DNA of 30,832 nt from Trichothermofontia sp037445115. Lineage in GTDB: Bacteria > Cyanobacteriota > Cyanobacteriia > B231. Below, piece after piece: positions 7,361 through 15,460 of this stretch. The stretch is taken from assembly GCA_037445115.1 (NCBI GenBank), contig JBBILC010000051.1, positions 1-30,832 of the forward strand, written 5' to 3'. The notes under the pieces were generated by a model that searched no databases, was not told the origin of the DNA, and saw only the letters and a list, made by a program, of their open reading frames with translations. Each line of letters opens with the position of its first letter. Within the stretch, counting starts at the first letter, position 1. A program made the translations under genes and the position numbers.

Positions 7361-7792
7361 TCACTTAAGGCGGTTAGGCGTTTCTAGTAAACAGGTGAAG
7401 CCTGCTTGAGTAAAATGCCGGTCTGAGGTAAAAGCAGTTGTTATATTTTGCTGTTCCATTAGCACAAAGCTGGTGCAATCTGTCAATCCCCAATCCTTGT
7501 CAAGTCTTTGTGAGTAAAGCTGCCAGCCTGAGTTTAGTAAATCTTGGCTTGCTGAAATAATGGTTACTACTCCCATCTGTCTAAGCTGATTTAGAAAGCG
7601 GATGGTTTTGCCTCGCAAGTTGGGAGCACTTAAAGCATCAGCAACTTCTAATAAGATGAATTCGGAGGTTATTAACCCCTTATTTTCTACATAAAGTTGC
7701 TCAAGGATTGTGCTAGCCTGTTGATGCAAAGCATCATCTTGATTCAGCAAGGCAATCCAGGCTACGGTATCCACAAAGACTTTTTCATTCAT
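7361..7792 (-). CDS. vapC: PIN-domain ribonuclease toxin (VapC family), second copy
   Basis: 143 residues of PIN fold, of a different subgroup from the one at 6421. Acidic positions are D8 in VFVDTVAWIAL, E49 in FILLEVADAL, D105 in GLTDCTSFVLM and D124 in FTSDRHF, the usual four of a metal-dependent RNase. It overlaps the upstream antitoxin gene by eight bases (7785-7792), which suggests coupled translation. The plain D-x-T-x-W-x-A-L start and TDCTSF motif are typical of stand-alone VapC toxins in cyanobacteria. No damage is seen. Confidence 0.9.
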   Translation of the reverse strand: MNEKVFVDTVAWIALLNQDDALHQQASTILEQLYVENKGLITSEFILLEVADALSAPNLRGKTIRFLNQLRQMGVVTIISASQDLLNSGWQLYSQRLDKDWGLTDCTSFVLMEQQNITTAFTSDRHFTQAGFTCLLETPNRLK

Positions 7793-8033
7793 CTGATGTC
7801 TGCTTGGGTTTACCGTAGAGATAATGATCGTGCTGGTGAGCTAAATCGGTAATGCCCGTTTCTAGTTGACACTCTGCAATAAGACGATTGAAGGCTTCCC
7901 AATCCTGCTTCTCGCTGACAGGAGGAGGGCTTTCCTCATCAAGGAAGATAACCAAGACTTGACTCTCTCGCTGGGGAACGGGTTCAGAGAACTGAATTTT
8001 ACCGTCACGATAGGTTCCTTTTATGGTTAGCAT
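7785..8033 (-). CDS. vapB: VapB-type antitoxin (AbrB/DUF2281- or DUF104-like), partner of PIN toxin
   Basis: 82 residues. The N-terminus MLTIKGTYRDGKIQFSEPVP is a short beta-rich segment of the kind found in small VapB-type antitoxins (the pattern 'I.G.Y.DGKI.L.EP'), followed by an acidic, helical C-terminal half likely to bind the toxin. AAGGAG lies about eight bases before the ATG. It overlaps vapC by eight bases. It begins about 30 bases after the stop of the NACHT gene on the same strand, so NACHT transcripts could run into this pair. The exact family is uncertain. Confidence 0.8.
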   Translation of the reverse strand: MLTIKGTYRDGKIQFSEPVPQRESQVLVIFLDEESPPPVSEKQDWEAFNRLIAECQLETGITDLAHQHDHYLYGKPKQTSDE

Positions 8034-8063
8034 TTTGTTTTTTTCTCCTTAAAAGATTTGGGG

Positions 8064-10055
8064 CTAGAGGTTAGTGGATAATTGGGCGAAGTAGTCCTGG
8101 AGGAGTTTGTGCATGAACCGATAGCGACCGCCGATGCGCTGGAGGAATAATCGTTCGGTGGCGTAGTTGAGGAAGCGGGCATAGTTCCAGGGAATAGCAC
8201 CGAAAGAGACAAGAGCTAGACGTAAGGATAAATGCTGAATACAGGCTAGCAAAGCCCGAAATAGAAATCCAACAAGAAGCATAAACAAGAGAACGAAGAA
8301 CAAATAGATGATTGCAGGCAACAATAAAATTGTCATGTGTCTGATTGCAAAAGAGATAGACATTTCTCGAACTGTTTTTGCAAATAGAAACTGTAGCCAA
8401 TAAAACAAATAATCAATTATTCGCATCAATAAAAATCCTATTATTGAAAACAGAATTGAATTATGAAATGAATTCCAGATACCTTGATTCGGATAAATTC
8501 GCTTTTCTATATCCACCTTCGATACATCGATAATTCCAGAAATTGCTCCATCAACCGATCCTTCCCAAAATATTCCAAAAATAATTCCAAAAAATCCTAT
8601 AACTATCACTGCTCGGATGAGTTGAATAACAGAGATGATGAAAGCATTTGATGCGTTACTCGAAAAAATGATGATTAATCCCACGAAGAGAAAAACAAAA
8701 CAACATACAAATGATATTTGCAGTGCTCTATTGATTTGCTTTCGTACTTTATTGAAGCCTGGAAATCGAATCGATTCAACTGGATCAATATGACCTATTG
8801 CAATCAATAAGCTAACAACAAAGCCGATAATTGGCCCAATAAAAAGTCCAGCACTGAGATCGAAAATTAGTGCGAAAATTAGTGCGAAAATTAGTACTCC
8901 TGTAAGTGCTGTAATTCGACGATAGATCCATTTTTCTCTGCATTTTAATTGCGATGGCTGCATCTTTTCGATTAGGAATTCCATGTCTGAATTCCACTGA
9001 AGTTGCTGAGCTAAATATACTAGCCAGTGTTGAGTTTCGATTGTACTCGGTGGTTTCCCCTTATAGTAAGCACGGCTTTCTAAAGGACGTGTCATCATTC
9101 GCTGCACATAGGCCGCCAGCAATAATTGCACCCGCGCCTCCGTAGACTTAGCCTGTTGCCACTCCCCTACTGCTAACTCACCATAGGACAGGAGCGTGAT
9201 ACTCAACAGCAACGGTGTCCGGACCAGTTCCAGCAACGCCGTATCTGCCTGCAACAGCGGCAACAACTTCAAGTGATTCACATCCTGCAAATACGTCGCA
9301 ATTTGCCCATCTGTCAACGCTTGCAGGCAAATCGCCCCATTCAGTCCCAATTGCCTTGCCGAGTTGGCATACTCCTCCCGCCGACAGCACACCACGACCG
9401 ATGGGGGCCGGGTTTCGCTCTGGAACCACGCATTCAACGCCTGGATACACGCCGGTTGACACTCTGGCCGCACCTCATCCAACCCATCCAGCAACGGCAA
9501 CAGGTGATGTTCTGCCAGCCATTCCCGCCCCAGCTTTTCCCGCACCCCATATTTCTGCTTCAGTTCCGTCACCAGCCAATCTGCGATCTTCTGCTTCGGG
9601 TCCTGCCACGACGACAGGCTAAACAACACCGGCACGGGTGCCTCCGGGTCCGCCTCTGCCCGGTCCAGCAACCCCTGCGCCAAATCCAGCAGCGTTGTCG
9701 TCTTCCCCGATCCCGGTTCCCCCAGGATCAGTAACTTGCCCGCCACATCAGGCCGCTCAAATACTGACAGGACAGGCGTATCAGGGGCAATGGGTTCACT
9801 CGGTTTACTGCCAATCTTAATTTCCGCATCCCAGGGCCGTTTTACCTGTTCCGGCTGCACCTGCTTCCCCAGATTGATCAGCACATACTGGTGCAACGAC
9901 TGCGCGAGCCGCGACTCCACCTCCTCCCGCACTGCCTTCAGCAGGATCGACAGAGACCGCGACCTCGGTTGCCGCTGGTCCGCCAGCAGGACATTGCCCT
10001 GCACCGTTTCGATATTGACCTGATAGCGTCCCCGGTTGTCATATCGTCGCGTCAT
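8064..10055 (-). CDS. NACHT NTPase (NLR-like) with N-terminal amyloid-type motif and C-terminal multi-pass membrane region
   Basis: 663-residue STAND/NACHT protein. Bacterial proteins of this class are sensors that switch on ATP binding, and several protect against phage. Residues 3-21 form a short N/G/Q-rich motif (NRGRYQVNIETVQGN). The NACHT domain follows: Walker A GEPGSGKTT (112-120), Walker B LLPLLDGLDE (185-194) and the VVVCCRREEY sensor region (220-229). Residues about 381-615 contain six to eight hydrophobic helices instead of WD40, TPR or LRR repeats, and the end is a short soluble tail. The NACHT part is GC-rich, while the membrane part is AT-rich, suggesting a mosaic. The gene is preceded, past a repeat array, by a small helical protein whose C-terminus carries the same motif. 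The ATG at 10055 keeps that motif at the very N-terminus. Confidence 0.88.
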   Translation of the reverse strand: MTRRYDNRGRYQVNIETVQGNVLLADQRQPRSRSLSILLKAVREEVESRLAQSLHQYVLINLGKQVQPEQVKRPWDAEIKIGSKPSEPIAPDTPVLSVFERPDVAGKLLILGEPGSGKTTTLLDLAQGLLDRAEADPEAPVPVLFSLSSWQDPKQKIADWLVTELKQKYGVREKLGREWLAEHHLLPLLDGLDEVRPECQPACIQALNAWFQSETRPPSVVVCCRREEYANSARQLGLNGAICLQALTDGQIATYLQDVNHLKLLPLLQADTALLELVRTPLLLSITLLSYGELAVGEWQQAKSTEARVQLLLAAYVQRMMTRPLESRAYYKGKPPSTIETQHWLVYLAQQLQWNSDMEFLIEKMQPSQLKCREKWIYRRITALTGVLIFALIFALIFDLSAGLFIGPIIGFVVSLLIAIGHIDPVESIRFPGFNKVRKQINRALQISFVCCFVFLFVGLIIIFSSNASNAFIISVIQLIRAVIVIGFFGIIFGIFWEGSVDGAISGIIDVSKVDIEKRIYPNQGIWNSFHNSILFSIIGFLLMRIIDYLFYWLQFLFAKTVREMSISFAIRHMTILLLPAIIYLFFVLLFMLLVGFLFRALLACIQHLSLRLALVSFGAIPWNYARFLNYATERLFLQRIGGRYRFMHKLLQDYFAQLSTNL
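8861..8896 (-). repeat. In-frame 12-base tandem repeat in the membrane region
   Basis: Three copies of CGAAAATTAGTG/A lie in a row inside the NACHT gene and encode the repeated peptide ALIF within the first hydrophobic segment. Because the unit is a multiple of three, gain or loss of copies would change membrane-helix length without breaking the frame. Confidence 0.8.
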
Positions 10056-10385
10056 ACCGCAATCCCCGGCGGCTGTTCCCCGTTGGCCTGATTGTAAGGC
10101 ATCTAACCCTAGCAGTCACGATCGATACACAAGTCTTTTAATCTGGCCCCAACAACACCATCCTTGAGTTAAATCTTGTGGGATAGCCGTCTCGGCTGTC
10201 AGTTCTGAATTACCATCCTTGAGCTAACATCTTGTGGGATAGCCGTCTCGGCTGTCAGTTCTGCATTGCCCCACAAGACTTTTGCTACTGGGCAGGCAAG
10301 ACTTTTGCTACTGGGCAGGCAGGATGCCTACCCCACAAGACTTTTTCAACTGGACAGGCAAGATGCCTACCCCACAAGACTGTTG
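10056..10385. repeat. Repeat array between the NACHT gene and its small partner gene
   Basis: No gene is seen. Two direct copies of about 55 bases (10157-10211 and 10212-10267), each with ACCATCCTTGAG at the start and GGATAGCCGTCTCGGCTGTC inside, are followed by copies of a different unit based on CCCCACAAGACTTTTGCTACTGGGCAGGC and GGATGCCTACCCCACAAGAC (10268-10385). The array ends at the stop codon of the small upstream gene. It resembles dispersed cyanobacterial intergenic repeats, and a related unit occurs at 26156-26286. Confidence 0.75.
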
Positions 10386-10798
10386 CTAAGAACCACCGAT
10401 CTTGGGATTGCCTTGGATCGTTTCAATATTGATTTGATCGCGTCCGTAATTGGTATATTCCCGGCTCGAAGTCGTTTGATTTTGGATATTGATAATCTGC
10501 TGGGCAAGCTGGCGCACCTCCGTCGCAAAACCCTCATCCTCCATCATTTCCAAATCCAAATACTTCGTCACCTTCTCTACCGCTGCCGCACTCCCCTCTG
10601 CTTCTGCCGCCACCAATGCTGCCTCCGCCTTGGAATTCCCCTGAAAGCGCCCCCAAACCTTATCCCGCAGCGCCTTCACCAGATCCAAACCCCCCGCACC
10701 GATTTTTTCGCCAGTTCCCCAGCCCCAGCCTTGGCTGCTTCTTGAAAGAGTAACGGCACGATCGCGCTTGCCGCCAACGTTAACGGTTCCATAGTCAT
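10386..10798 (-). pseudogene. Bell-like helical effector with C-terminal amyloid-type motif, interrupted by a one-base frameshift
   Basis: Starting at ATG 10798 (AGAGGGG just upstream) the frame reads MTMEPLTLAASAIVPLLF, then QEAAKAGAGELAKK, and breaks at a run of six A (bases 10703-10708 on the plus strand as T). Adding one A restores ...AKKIGAGGLDLVKALRDKVWG and the frame then runs to 10386, about 136 residues. The N-terminal hydrophobic helix and Ala/Glu-rich helices resemble small helical effectors (Bell-type) of bacterial amyloid-signalling pairs. The tail NYGRDQINIETIQGN matches the N-terminus of the NACHT protein at 13 of 19 positions. If the break is real, effector activity needs transcript slippage or is lost. 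A sequencing error is possible. An internal ATG at 10688 would give 100 residues without the first helix. Confidence 0.65.
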
Positions 10799-10846
10799 TT
10801 CCCCTCTACGATGATTATCTAACTGATCTCTGTAACTTCCTTTTCC

Positions 10847-13800
10847 CTATCCCACAATGGCCAACTCCGGCAACGCCCCCTGCATCTTACTAAACCAATC
10901 CAATAAATTCTCCAACTGCTGATTCGCGCTGAGCACCCCCAGCCCCCGCACCGTCACCTTACTGGGACTGTAGACAAAACGGCCCTGAAGATGATTCGGT
11001 AAATTGTCCTTCAATAACTTCCAGGCCGGTTCCTCCATCGGCGTTTCCAACACCACATGTTGCTTCCCTTCCGGCTTAATCCGCGCAAACCCCAACTTCT
11101 TCGCCACCTGCTTTAACTCCATCACCCGCAGCAATTGTTGCGCAGGCGTCGGAATTGCCCCATAGCGATCGTTCCATTCCGCCGCAATTTGGGTTAATTC
11201 CTCCCGTGAAACCGCCGCCGCCACCCGACGATAAGCACTCATCTTTTGATCCAAATCCGGAATATAATCCGTCGGAATAAACGCCGTCAGATTCAGATCA
11301 ATCTGCGTATCATCCACCGTCGGAATCTTCTGACCGCGAATCTCCCCGATCGCCTCCTCCAACATCTCCATATACAGATCAAACCCAATCACTTCCATCT
11401 GGCCCGACTGTTCCGCCCCCAACAAATTCCCCACCCCCCGAATTTCCATATCCCGCATCGCCAACTGATAGCCAGACCCTAACTGGGTGAACTCCTGAAG
11501 CGCCCGTAACCGCTGCCGCGCTGCATCCGAAAGGGTTTCCTGACGCGGATAAAATAACCAGGCATGGGCTTGAATTCCCGCCCGTCCCACACGTCCCCGC
11601 AATTGATACAGTTGCGACAACCCAAACCGCTGGGAATCTTCGACCAAAATTGTATTCACGCGGGGAATATCTAACCCCGATTCAATAATTGTTGTACAGA
11701 CCAAAATATCCGCATCGCCATTACTAAACGTGAGCATTGTTGCCTCTAATTCCCCTTCCGCCAGTTGCCCGTGGGCCACCGCAATCCGCACCCCCGGCAA
11801 CATTTCCCGCAACTTGGCACTGCGCTCCTCAATCCCCTCCACCCGTGGCACCACGTAAAACACCTGACCACCGCGATCGAGTTCCTGACGAATGGCCGAT
11901 CGCACCACTTCTGCATCATAGGCCGCCAAGTGAGTTTTAATCGGTCGCCGCGAGGGCGGTGGCGTGGTAATCAAGCTCATCTCGCGAATGCCAGAAAGGG
12001 CCATATAGAGCGTGCGGGGAATCGGCGTCGCACTGAGGGTCAGGACATCCACCTGGGTTTTTAGGGTTTTAATTTTTTCCTTTTGATTCACCCCAAACCG
12101 CTGTTCTTCATCCACCACCAGCAGACCCAAATCGCGAATTTTGACCCCTTTACCTAATAATTGATGGGTGCCAACCACGACATCGAGTTCCCCTGTCGCA
12201 AGCCGCCGCAAAATGTCCTTGCGTTCCTCAGCTGTACGAAACCGATTGAGCAATCCCACCTGAATTGGATAGGGCGCAAACCGTTCCTTCAGAGTGTGAT
12301 AATGCTGTTGCGTCAAAATCGTCGTGGGAGCCAAGAGAGCCACCTGTTTCCCAGAAGTTACCGCCTTGAAAATTGCCCGTACCGCCACCTCCGTTTTCCC
12401 AAAACCCACATCGCCACAGACCAGCCGATCCATTGGCCGTTCACTTTCCATGTCGCGCTTAATGTCCTGGGTAGCCTTGAGTTGATCGGGCGTCGGTTGG
12501 TAGGGGAACGAGTCTTCCAATTCCTCTTGCCAGGGCATATCACTGGGGAACGCAAACCCCGTTTGCTGCGATCGCTGGGCGTATAACTGGAGCAAATCTA
12601 CCGCCAATTTCTTGACCGATTTACGGACCTTACTCTTGGTTTTTTCCCAGGCTTTGCTGGACATTTTATTCAGTTCCGGCGGGCGATCGCCCATGCGCCG
12701 GAAACGGGAGAGGGACCCCAATTGATCCGCCGCCACGCGCAGCAAGCCATCGGCATATTGCAACACCAGGTAATCACGGGTTTCGCGATCGAGGGTCAAA
12801 CTTTCTAACTTAATAAAGCGGCCAATGCCATGCTGACGGTGGACGACGTAATCCCCCGGTTGCAGTTTGTTGGGATCGACCTGCTTCGAGGTGGCCTGTC
12901 GCCGTTTGCGCACATAGCTGGGGGTAGCGAGGGAATGCTGTCCAAAAAATTCGCGATCGGTGACAATAACTAACCGGAAAGTAGGCAAAATAAAGCCTTC
13001 CAATTCCGCCAGACCCGAATACTTAAGGGCAACGGGAACGTGTTGAATTTGGAGTTTTTCGATCGCGGGATAATCGCGAGGGTTGGGAATAAATTGGGCG
13101 GGACAGTCGTGCTCCTGTAACAGGGCCACCGATCGCGACGGTTGGGCCGAAATCAGCCAGACCCCAAAGCGACGATCTCGCTCCTGACGTACCATTTCTG
13201 CGAGCTTCCCAAACTGGTGGGGGGTGATGGGGACGGGACGACTGGCCAGGTTCAAGGTATAGGGAGCTGTGGTGTTACCGTCTTCGGCAATTTCCGAGAG
13301 ATCCAGACGTTCAAACTGGGCTAAATCTTCTAGACAATCAGCGAACGATCGATGCAGCGTCGGCATTTCTAGATTGCCTTGATCCTGAATCGTTACCAGC
13401 ACCTCCTGATAATGTTCTTCGGTTTGTTGAAACCAGCGATCGCTGTGTGCCCGACACTGTTCCGGTTCATCTAAGGTAACCAGAGTATTCGCAGGCAAAT
13501 AGTCTAATAGGGATGCCGGTTGCGGAAATGCCAACCCCAAATAGCGATAAATACCTGTAGGGGCGGGTTTTTCAGGATCAATGGCTGCATAGCGATCAAT
13601 TTGATTAAACCCGCCCTCGCCCAACGCCTCATCAATCATGGGGCTAAAACTGGTTGGGGTCAGCAATACCTGGGGGATATCATCGAGCGATCGCTGCACC
13701 GCTGGATCAAATTCGCGAATCTTATCCAGTTCGTCGCCAAACCATTCCAACCGCACGGGCAGTTCGGCAGAGACGGGGAAAATGTCAACAATATCGCCGC

Positions 13801-14350
13801 GCCGACTCCACTGGCCTTCGGTTTCGACCAGGGGGACGCGCTCATAACCCAGGCGGGTGAGGGTATCACCAAGGGTTTTCAGGTCGAGTTCTTGGCCGCG
13901 TTGCAGGTGGAGGCAGTGCTGGGCAAAGGGGGCGACGGGGGGCAGGACGGTTTGCAGGGCGCGTTCGGTGGTGACGATCGCCTTGGGGGGCGTTGCCTCT
14001 GGGTTGGCTTGGGCCTGCACCAGGTCGGCGAGGACTTGCAGTTGGCCCCAGGTGAGTTCGCCTTCGGGGTCGAAGCTTTCGTAGGGGGAGGCTTCGGAGG
14101 TGGGGTAAAAGTGGACGGTGGCCCAGTTCATGGCTTCGAGTTGGGCAGCCCAGCGTCCGGCTTCTTCGAGGGTGGCAGTGATGACGAGGAGCGATCGCGG
14201 TTGCGCTTGGGCGATCGCGGCGGTGACCAATCCTTTGGCGAGGCGGGAGGCCCCGGTGAGGCGGAGGTGGCGATGGGTGGCGAGTTTACCGAGGAGGTCC
14301 TGGGTGAGGGGCGATCGGCTGAGTCCCCGGACGATGGCTGAGAAGGTCAT
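10847..14350 (-). CDS. mfd: Transcription-repair coupling factor
   Basis: 1167-residue ATPase that removes RNA polymerase stalled at DNA lesions and recruits UvrA. Order of domains: the UvrB-like N-terminal module with a degenerate Walker motif (about 1-350), the RNA-polymerase-interacting domain around residue 500 (DYVVHRQHGIGRF), the SF2 translocase with Walker A CGDVGFGKTE near 640, the VVDEEQRFG box near 744, LSATPIPRTL, and QLRGRVGRAG near 915. The translocation motif RDMEIRGVGNLLGAEQSG and the C-terminal regulatory domain follow. Length and motifs are those of a complete Mfd. It is the only housekeeping gene in the accessory island, with the Bell-like gene starting about 50 bases after its stop codon on the same strand. 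Confidence 0.97.
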   Translation of the reverse strand: MTFSAIVRGLSRSPLTQDLLGKLATHRHLRLTGASRLAKGLVTAAIAQAQPRSLLVITATLEEAGRWAAQLEAMNWATVHFYPTSEASPYESFDPEGELTWGQLQVLADLVQAQANPEATPPKAIVTTERALQTVLPPVAPFAQHCLHLQRGQELDLKTLGDTLTRLGYERVPLVETEGQWSRRGDIVDIFPVSAELPVRLEWFGDELDKIREFDPAVQRSLDDIPQVLLTPTSFSPMIDEALGEGGFNQIDRYAAIDPEKPAPTGIYRYLGLAFPQPASLLDYLPANTLVTLDEPEQCRAHSDRWFQQTEEHYQEVLVTIQDQGNLEMPTLHRSFADCLEDLAQFERLDLSEIAEDGNTTAPYTLNLASRPVPITPHQFGKLAEMVRQERDRRFGVWLISAQPSRSVALLQEHDCPAQFIPNPRDYPAIEKLQIQHVPVALKYSGLAELEGFILPTFRLVIVTDREFFGQHSLATPSYVRKRRQATSKQVDPNKLQPGDYVVHRQHGIGRFIKLESLTLDRETRDYLVLQYADGLLRVAADQLGSLSRFRRMGDRPPELNKMSSKAWEKTKSKVRKSVKKLAVDLLQLYAQRSQQTGFAFPSDMPWQEELEDSFPYQPTPDQLKATQDIKRDMESERPMDRLVCGDVGFGKTEVAVRAIFKAVTSGKQVALLAPTTILTQQHYHTLKERFAPYPIQVGLLNRFRTAEERKDILRRLATGELDVVVGTHQLLGKGVKIRDLGLLVVDEEQRFGVNQKEKIKTLKTQVDVLTLSATPIPRTLYMALSGIREMSLITTPPPSRRPIKTHLAAYDAEVVRSAIRQELDRGGQVFYVVPRVEGIEERSAKLREMLPGVRIAVAHGQLAEGELEATMLTFSNGDADILVCTTIIESGLDIPRVNTILVEDSQRFGLSQLYQLRGRVGRAGIQAHAWLFYPRQETLSDAARQRLRALQEFTQLGSGYQLAMRDMEIRGVGNLLGAEQSGQMEVIGFDLYMEMLEEAIGEIRGQKIPTVDDTQIDLNLTAFIPTDYIPDLDQKMSAYRRVAAAVSREELTQIAAEWNDRYGAIPTPAQQLLRVMELKQVAKKLGFARIKPEGKQHVVLETPMEEPAWKLLKDNLPNHLQGRFVYSPSKVTVRGLGVLSANQQLENLLDWFSKMQGALPELAIVG

Positions 14351-14600
14351 GACGGCGATCTATCTGGTCAAGGGTCGGTCCGCAGCAGGGCTGCTCTTCC
14401 TAGGGTACTGCAAGGGTTGATTTGTGGTAAAATAATCTGAAGATAGAAGTGCCTTAAAGAATTTTTCTCGCGAAGAAAAGAGGTAAAAAAACAAATTTTC
14501 TAAGTTTTTCTCTTGACTATAGCAAACTTAAATGTTGCCAATTTTATTAAATACAGGCATCTAATGCTTTACTAGTCTGCTAGGAAGGGAACCTACTAAT

Positions 14601-14792
14601 ATGCAGAAGAAAAGATTTATTTACTGGCAGTCTGAGAATATGTGGATAGGATACCTTGAAGAATATCCTGACTACTGGACTCAAGGCGAGACTGAAGTTG
14701 AGCTACGGGAAAATCTCATTGATCTTCATAAAGACTTAACGAGTGGAGTTATCCCTTCTGTTCGGAGAGTAGCTGAGCTTGAAGTATCGTGA
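14601..14792 (+). CDS. hicB: HicB-type antitoxin (short form)
   Basis: 63-residue HicB fold: IYWQSENMWIGYLEEYPDYWTQGETEVELRENLIDLHKDL is the partial-RNase-H-like domain that blocks HicA. The DNA-binding tail of longer HicB proteins is absent; the end VRRVAELEV is the usual end of this short subgroup. AGGAAGGGA lies about 11 bases upstream of the ATG. The stop codon overlaps the GTG start of hicA (GTGA at 14789-14792). A truncated second copy lies at 17381. Confidence 0.88.
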   Translation: MQKKRFIYWQSENMWIGYLEEYPDYWTQGETEVELRENLIDLHKDLTSGVIPSVRRVAELEVS

Positions 14793-14968
14793 AACGCCGA
14801 GATCTCATAAGAAGACTTGATGAAATGGGATGCATCTTTATCCGTCATGGTGGCAAACATGACTGGTATCAAAACCCCCGAACTAAAATCTCCCAACCCA
14901 TTCCCCGTCACCGAGAAATCAAAGAACAGCTTGCCCTGCACATTATAAAAATGCTTAGTGACAGTTAG
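14789..14968 (+). CDS. hicA: HicA-type mRNA interferase toxin
   Basis: 59 residues from a GTG start: MKRRDLIRRLDEMGCIFIRHG, then GKHDWYQNPRTK and QPIPRHREIKEQLALHIIKML. This is the small double-stranded-RNA-binding-like fold of HicA, with the catalytic histidine in GGKHDWY (H24) and the conserved PRHREIK. HicA cuts mRNA and tmRNA when HicB is depleted. The GTG overlaps the hicB stop by four bases, so the antitoxin is translated first and coupling is likely. It is easily missed because no ATG starts the frame. Confidence 0.9.
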   Translation: MKRRDLIRRLDEMGCIFIRHGGKHDWYQNPRTKISQPIPRHREIKEQLALHIIKMLSDS

Positions 14969-15082
14969 GATTACAAGCGCGAAGGAAGAGGAGCAAGTTA
15001 TGAATCGGTATAGCATGATGATTCAATGGTCTAATGAAGATCAGCAGGCATAGTAATCCTGATATAATTGGGTATACGACCG

Positions 15083-15448
15083 ATGATAAGAGCGATCGCG
15101 GTTGAAAATGCACCCTTAATAACTGATGATCAAGGGGTTATCCGAGTTGCAAACACTCGCGTCACCTTAGATACGGTTGTGGCTGCTTTTCTAGAAGGGT
15201 GTACACCGGAAGAGATTGATGAGCAGTATCCCTCCCTGCCGCTATCAGATATTTACTTGGCGATCGGCTACTACCTGAAACACCGCGATGAGGTTAATGC
15301 ATACCTTGCAGAGCGTCAACGACAAGCAGAGAGAAATCGACAAGCGGCTGAACAGCGATTTAATCCAGTGGAAATCCGTGAACGATTATTAGCGAGGAAA
15401 AATATGGCTAAATTCATGAGAGATGGTCTTGAGACATTGAAGATGTAA
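15083..15448 (+). CDS. DUF433 (VapB45-like) antitoxin-type protein
   Basis: 121 residues from ATG 15083; a TTG at 15068 would add five residues. The DUF433 core is clear: PLITDDQGVIRVANTRVTLDTVVAAFLEG, then TPEEIDEQYPSLPLSDIYLAIGYYL, a winged-helix-like fold used as antitoxin to PIN-like DUF5615 (VapC45) toxins. A basic, coiled C-terminal extension (residues about 80-115) is longer than in the minimal family. No DUF5615 gene follows; the next gene, 12 bases downstream, encodes a glycosylase-like protein. It may be an orphan antitoxin or belong to a different pair. Confidence 0.8.
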   Translation: MIRAIAVENAPLITDDQGVIRVANTRVTLDTVVAAFLEGCTPEEIDEQYPSLPLSDIYLAIGYYLKHRDEVNAYLAERQRQAERNRQAAEQRFNPVEIRERLLARKNMAKFMRDGLETLKM

Positions 15449-15460
15449 TTCAACAGAGAT

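Noticed and set aside
10157..10385. Possible CRISPR array
   Set aside because: Repeat units directly adjoin or vary in length, there are no regular unique spacers of 30-40 bases, and no cas genes are nearby.
13520..14341. 273-codon open frame on the plus strand
   Set aside because: Entirely antisense to the 5' part of mfd, Gly-rich, without a family pattern.
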